64,000 nucleotides of DNA from Elysia chlorotica (taxonomy: Eukaryota; Mollusca; Gastropoda; Plakobranchidae): NCBI GenBank assembly GCA_003991915.1, contig RQTK01000231.1:109954-173953 (forward strand). The letters are read 5' to 3'. A model generated the notes under the pieces. That model was given only the letters and a program-made list of their open reading frames with translations. It was not told the DNA's origin and did no database searches. Made by a program: the position numbers and the translations under genes. This document shows, piece after piece, positions 61,906 through 64,000 of this stretch (positions are counted from its first letter, which is position 1; every line of letters starts with the position of its first letter).

Positions 61906-62030
61906 TTTTTGGGGGGTCTTTCTTTTTCTTTCTTTTATTTTCGATGGTGCAGTCTTTTTTTATTTGGTTTCGGTATTTGCTGTTTAAAGTACAGTTCAGT
62001 CGTGACAGTATCTTGAAAAAAATACGTTGA

Positions 62031-62175
62031 TTGGGAGGGAGGGAGGTGGCTCAATGCTAGAGCGCACAATTTGAACTCGGAAGGTCACTGCATTGACTAA
62101 AATGGAGCCGCTTTCTTTGCTTTGAGGTCGGTGATACTTTAGCCTAGTCGCTGACTGTTGGACTTTCTGAATGCC
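62031..62175 (+). mobile_element. Short SINE relic, head and tail
   Basis: The head GGAGGTGGCTCAATGCTAGA then GCGCACAATTTGAACTCGG is followed almost at once by the tail TTTAGCCTAGTCGCTGACTG. The body is deleted. Confidence 0.55.
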
Positions 62176-62467
62176 TTCTCCCTAAAACTAAAACAAAAAG
62201 AAGTTTAAGATTAAGAGGTTAGAATTCTCCTAAAATATGGGACAATTCTTTATCGATATATCTTTAACAAGCGACAAAATTAATAACCTGAGTCGCGAAT
62301 TTTGTGTATTCATGATTGTTATAAAAAAAAAAAAACACCTCGATAGATTACTCTGACGTGATACGGCTATGCTCTCTAGATTACTTTAATGAACGGCATG
62401 GATATGTAAAAAAAAAGCTTGCGATTTATTCACTAACAATTTTTTTTTATCAAATACAAACACAAGA

Positions 62468-62625
62468 AGAGGGTACGGTTCAATGGTTGAACCCACGGCT
62501 TGTATAGAGAATATGCACGGTTCGAACTCTAATCAAGTCACCTGACTCGCCGTTGGTTGAGTTGGTGTCAGTATAATGTGACTAACTGAGACTGGGATCC
62601 TGGTATCCCCGTTATATGAACTGAT
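62468..62625 (+). mobile_element. SINE, head and body
   Basis: The head ACGGTTCAATGGTTGAACCC and CACGGTTCGAACTCTAATC (B box) is followed by the body GAGTTGGTGTCAGTATAATG. Truncated after TGGTATCCCCG and joined to the next copy. Confidence 0.75.
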
Positions 62626-62818
62626 ACCCCGGATTGAGGATAAAGCATCAAAGCAGGAGGTGCGGGTTCAAGCCCTGCTCTTGCAATCGCTGTTTTCTTA
62701 CTGGTTGGGTCGGTGTCACTTCAGTTGATCGACCAATTCCTAGGTACATTTCCTTTGAAGTCCCATATAGTCTAGACAGTGTTGGCGTTGGACGTTAAAC
62801 CAACTCAACTACAACTAC
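62626..62818 (+). mobile_element. SINE, same orientation as previous
   Basis: The head TTGAGGATAAAGCATCAAAG and GTGCGGGTTCAAGCCCTGC (B box) is followed by the body TTGGGTCGGTGTCACTTCAG, then an internal deletion and the tail AGTGTTGGCGTTGGACGTTA, ending CTACAACTACAACTTT. Confidence 0.8.
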
Positions 62819-64000
62819 AACTTTGGAGTCCCTTCGAATCATAATACGACTTTCACTTATACCTACAAGGCGTTAAACTATAGAACAGACAGAGCTTCCC
62901 TTTTACCGATCATAGATTTTAAGGATAATTTTTATAAGTAAACCTTAGTGTGTAAATATGTGTCACCATCTAGGTCGCTTATTTACATCCTTTATAAATA
63001 TCGGGACAGCATCAGATATTTGAACCCAAAAGCTGTTCTCCTGCTTGTTAGTCAAGAGCACTAAAAACTGCGCCCTCTTTCTCTTCTATATCATATGTTA
63101 AATGTCATGGTTTGCATCTCCTAAAAGCATAGAAATGTCAATCATTGTTCTCTAGTTCCGAGAAATATCAACCCTCACTAGAATTATCAATTTTTTTCCT
63201 TAATTGTTCTTTATACTTATTTTCTACTACGACATTAAAATCTGCCTTAGCGTTGTTGTCTTTCACAAACTGGATATCTATTTAATGTAGTAACCTTTAT
63301 TTGTATTTTATAGAAATTTGTATGTAAATGTACCTTTTTAATTTGTATTTTGCAGTTTGGCATTCACAATTTTTGCAAGTTATAAATCCTCTCTAGTTAG
63401 TAATGCTTTCCTTTAATTACCAGAAATGTCAACAATTTTTTTTGTTTGGCGCGTTGGTTGGTTTGCTTGTTTATTCGTTTGCTTGCTTTATTAATATCCT
63501 GAATTAAGACATAACATCAGTCGCATTTTAATATCTTTTTGGTGTTATTTTTAAATAATATTTTAACATCGTTGTTGTTGTTTCGTTTCAGTCAACAAAA
63601 AATGCTTCGTAGTTTTTAGTTTTTTTTTCAGAAACTATTTTAACAGCATTTTAGAATATTTAATAATTATTATATCATGGTGATCTTTCAGTGTCGTTCT
63701 TTTTTTTTTTCACATTTACAAATATTCTCTTTCTACAAATAGCAACCGTAAGAGAACAATGGAATCTAACGTAACATATAATCTATCTGCGTATAATAGA
63801 AATGCAACAGTTTTATTAGTTCCGTTATTGTTTTTTATATACATTCTGATATACAAAATAAAAACGTCGAAAGAGCAATGGAATTTTGTCCGCTCCGCTC
63901 GACTCCACAGAGATCTATCTACCAAGACAGGACAAATGAAATCATCCCATTTGTTCACTTTTTAAACTTTATACAATCTGGTATAAAAACAACCAGACAC
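62819..64000. other. Unannotated AT-rich right edge
   Basis: No repeat, exon or regulatory island recognised. Confidence 0.4.

Overview
The window looks like repeat-rich nuclear DNA from an animal. Spliced exon candidates, tRNA-headed SINEs, decayed LINE fragments and very dense (CT)n/(GA)n arrays rule out a bacterium, an organelle or a virus. The SINE body and its 3' tail (GTTGGACGTTAAAC followed by CAACTCAACTC) and the many CT arrays resemble gastropod or other molluscan genomes. That assignment is an inference, since no protein here names a species. Three runs of N (1419-1866, 12055-12326, 60786-61213) abut simple repeats and mark assembly gaps.

The best-supported gene is on the + strand and only its 3' end is present. 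A GC-rich 151-nt exon (1069-1219) ends in phase 1 at a GTATGT donor. A terminal exon (12561-12703) begins with the two bases needed to complete the split glycine codon and runs to TAA. The intron of about 11.3 kb is filled with SINEs, a 49-50 bp minisatellite and CT arrays. A SINE with a perfect 12-bp target-site duplication lies directly after the stop codon, so it is in the 3' UTR. The protein family was not recognised. Weaker exon candidates lie at 170-238 (-), 53223-53263 (+), and at a tandemly duplicated pair of putative first exons, 60416-60468 and 61542-61594 (-).

The rest is accessory DNA. I count about 38 copies or fragments of one SINE superfamily. They share a body and tail but carry several different tRNA-like heads. 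One copy (50517-50925) has its head triplicated as three exact 73-bp units. Decayed LINEs occur at 13745-14414 (CR1/L2-like RT start), 34125-34575 and 45529-45764 (I/Jockey-like C-termini), plus a LINE tail at 51082-51186. That LINE tail resembles the SINE tail, which suggests a LINE/SINE partnership.

Region by region: 0-13.4 kb, the 3' end of the gene, its intron and 3' UTR SINEs; 13.4-26 kb, a LINE relic, CT/GA arrays and long unannotated AT-rich stretches; 26-32 kb, a cluster of SINEs including a head-to-head nest; 32-41 kb, GA tracts, a LINE C-terminus, a 0.76-kb direct duplication and an intact SINE; 41-45.8 kb, a 1.7-kb tandem duplication containing SINEs, a hairpin and a LINE C-terminus; 46-51.3 kb, SINE relics and the triple-head SINE; 52-53.3 kb, a minisatellite with 132-bp higher-order structure next to a possible first exon; 54-64 kb, CT arrays, SINE relics and the duplicated first-exon region. 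No CRISPR, operon, rRNA or convincing tRNA gene was seen.
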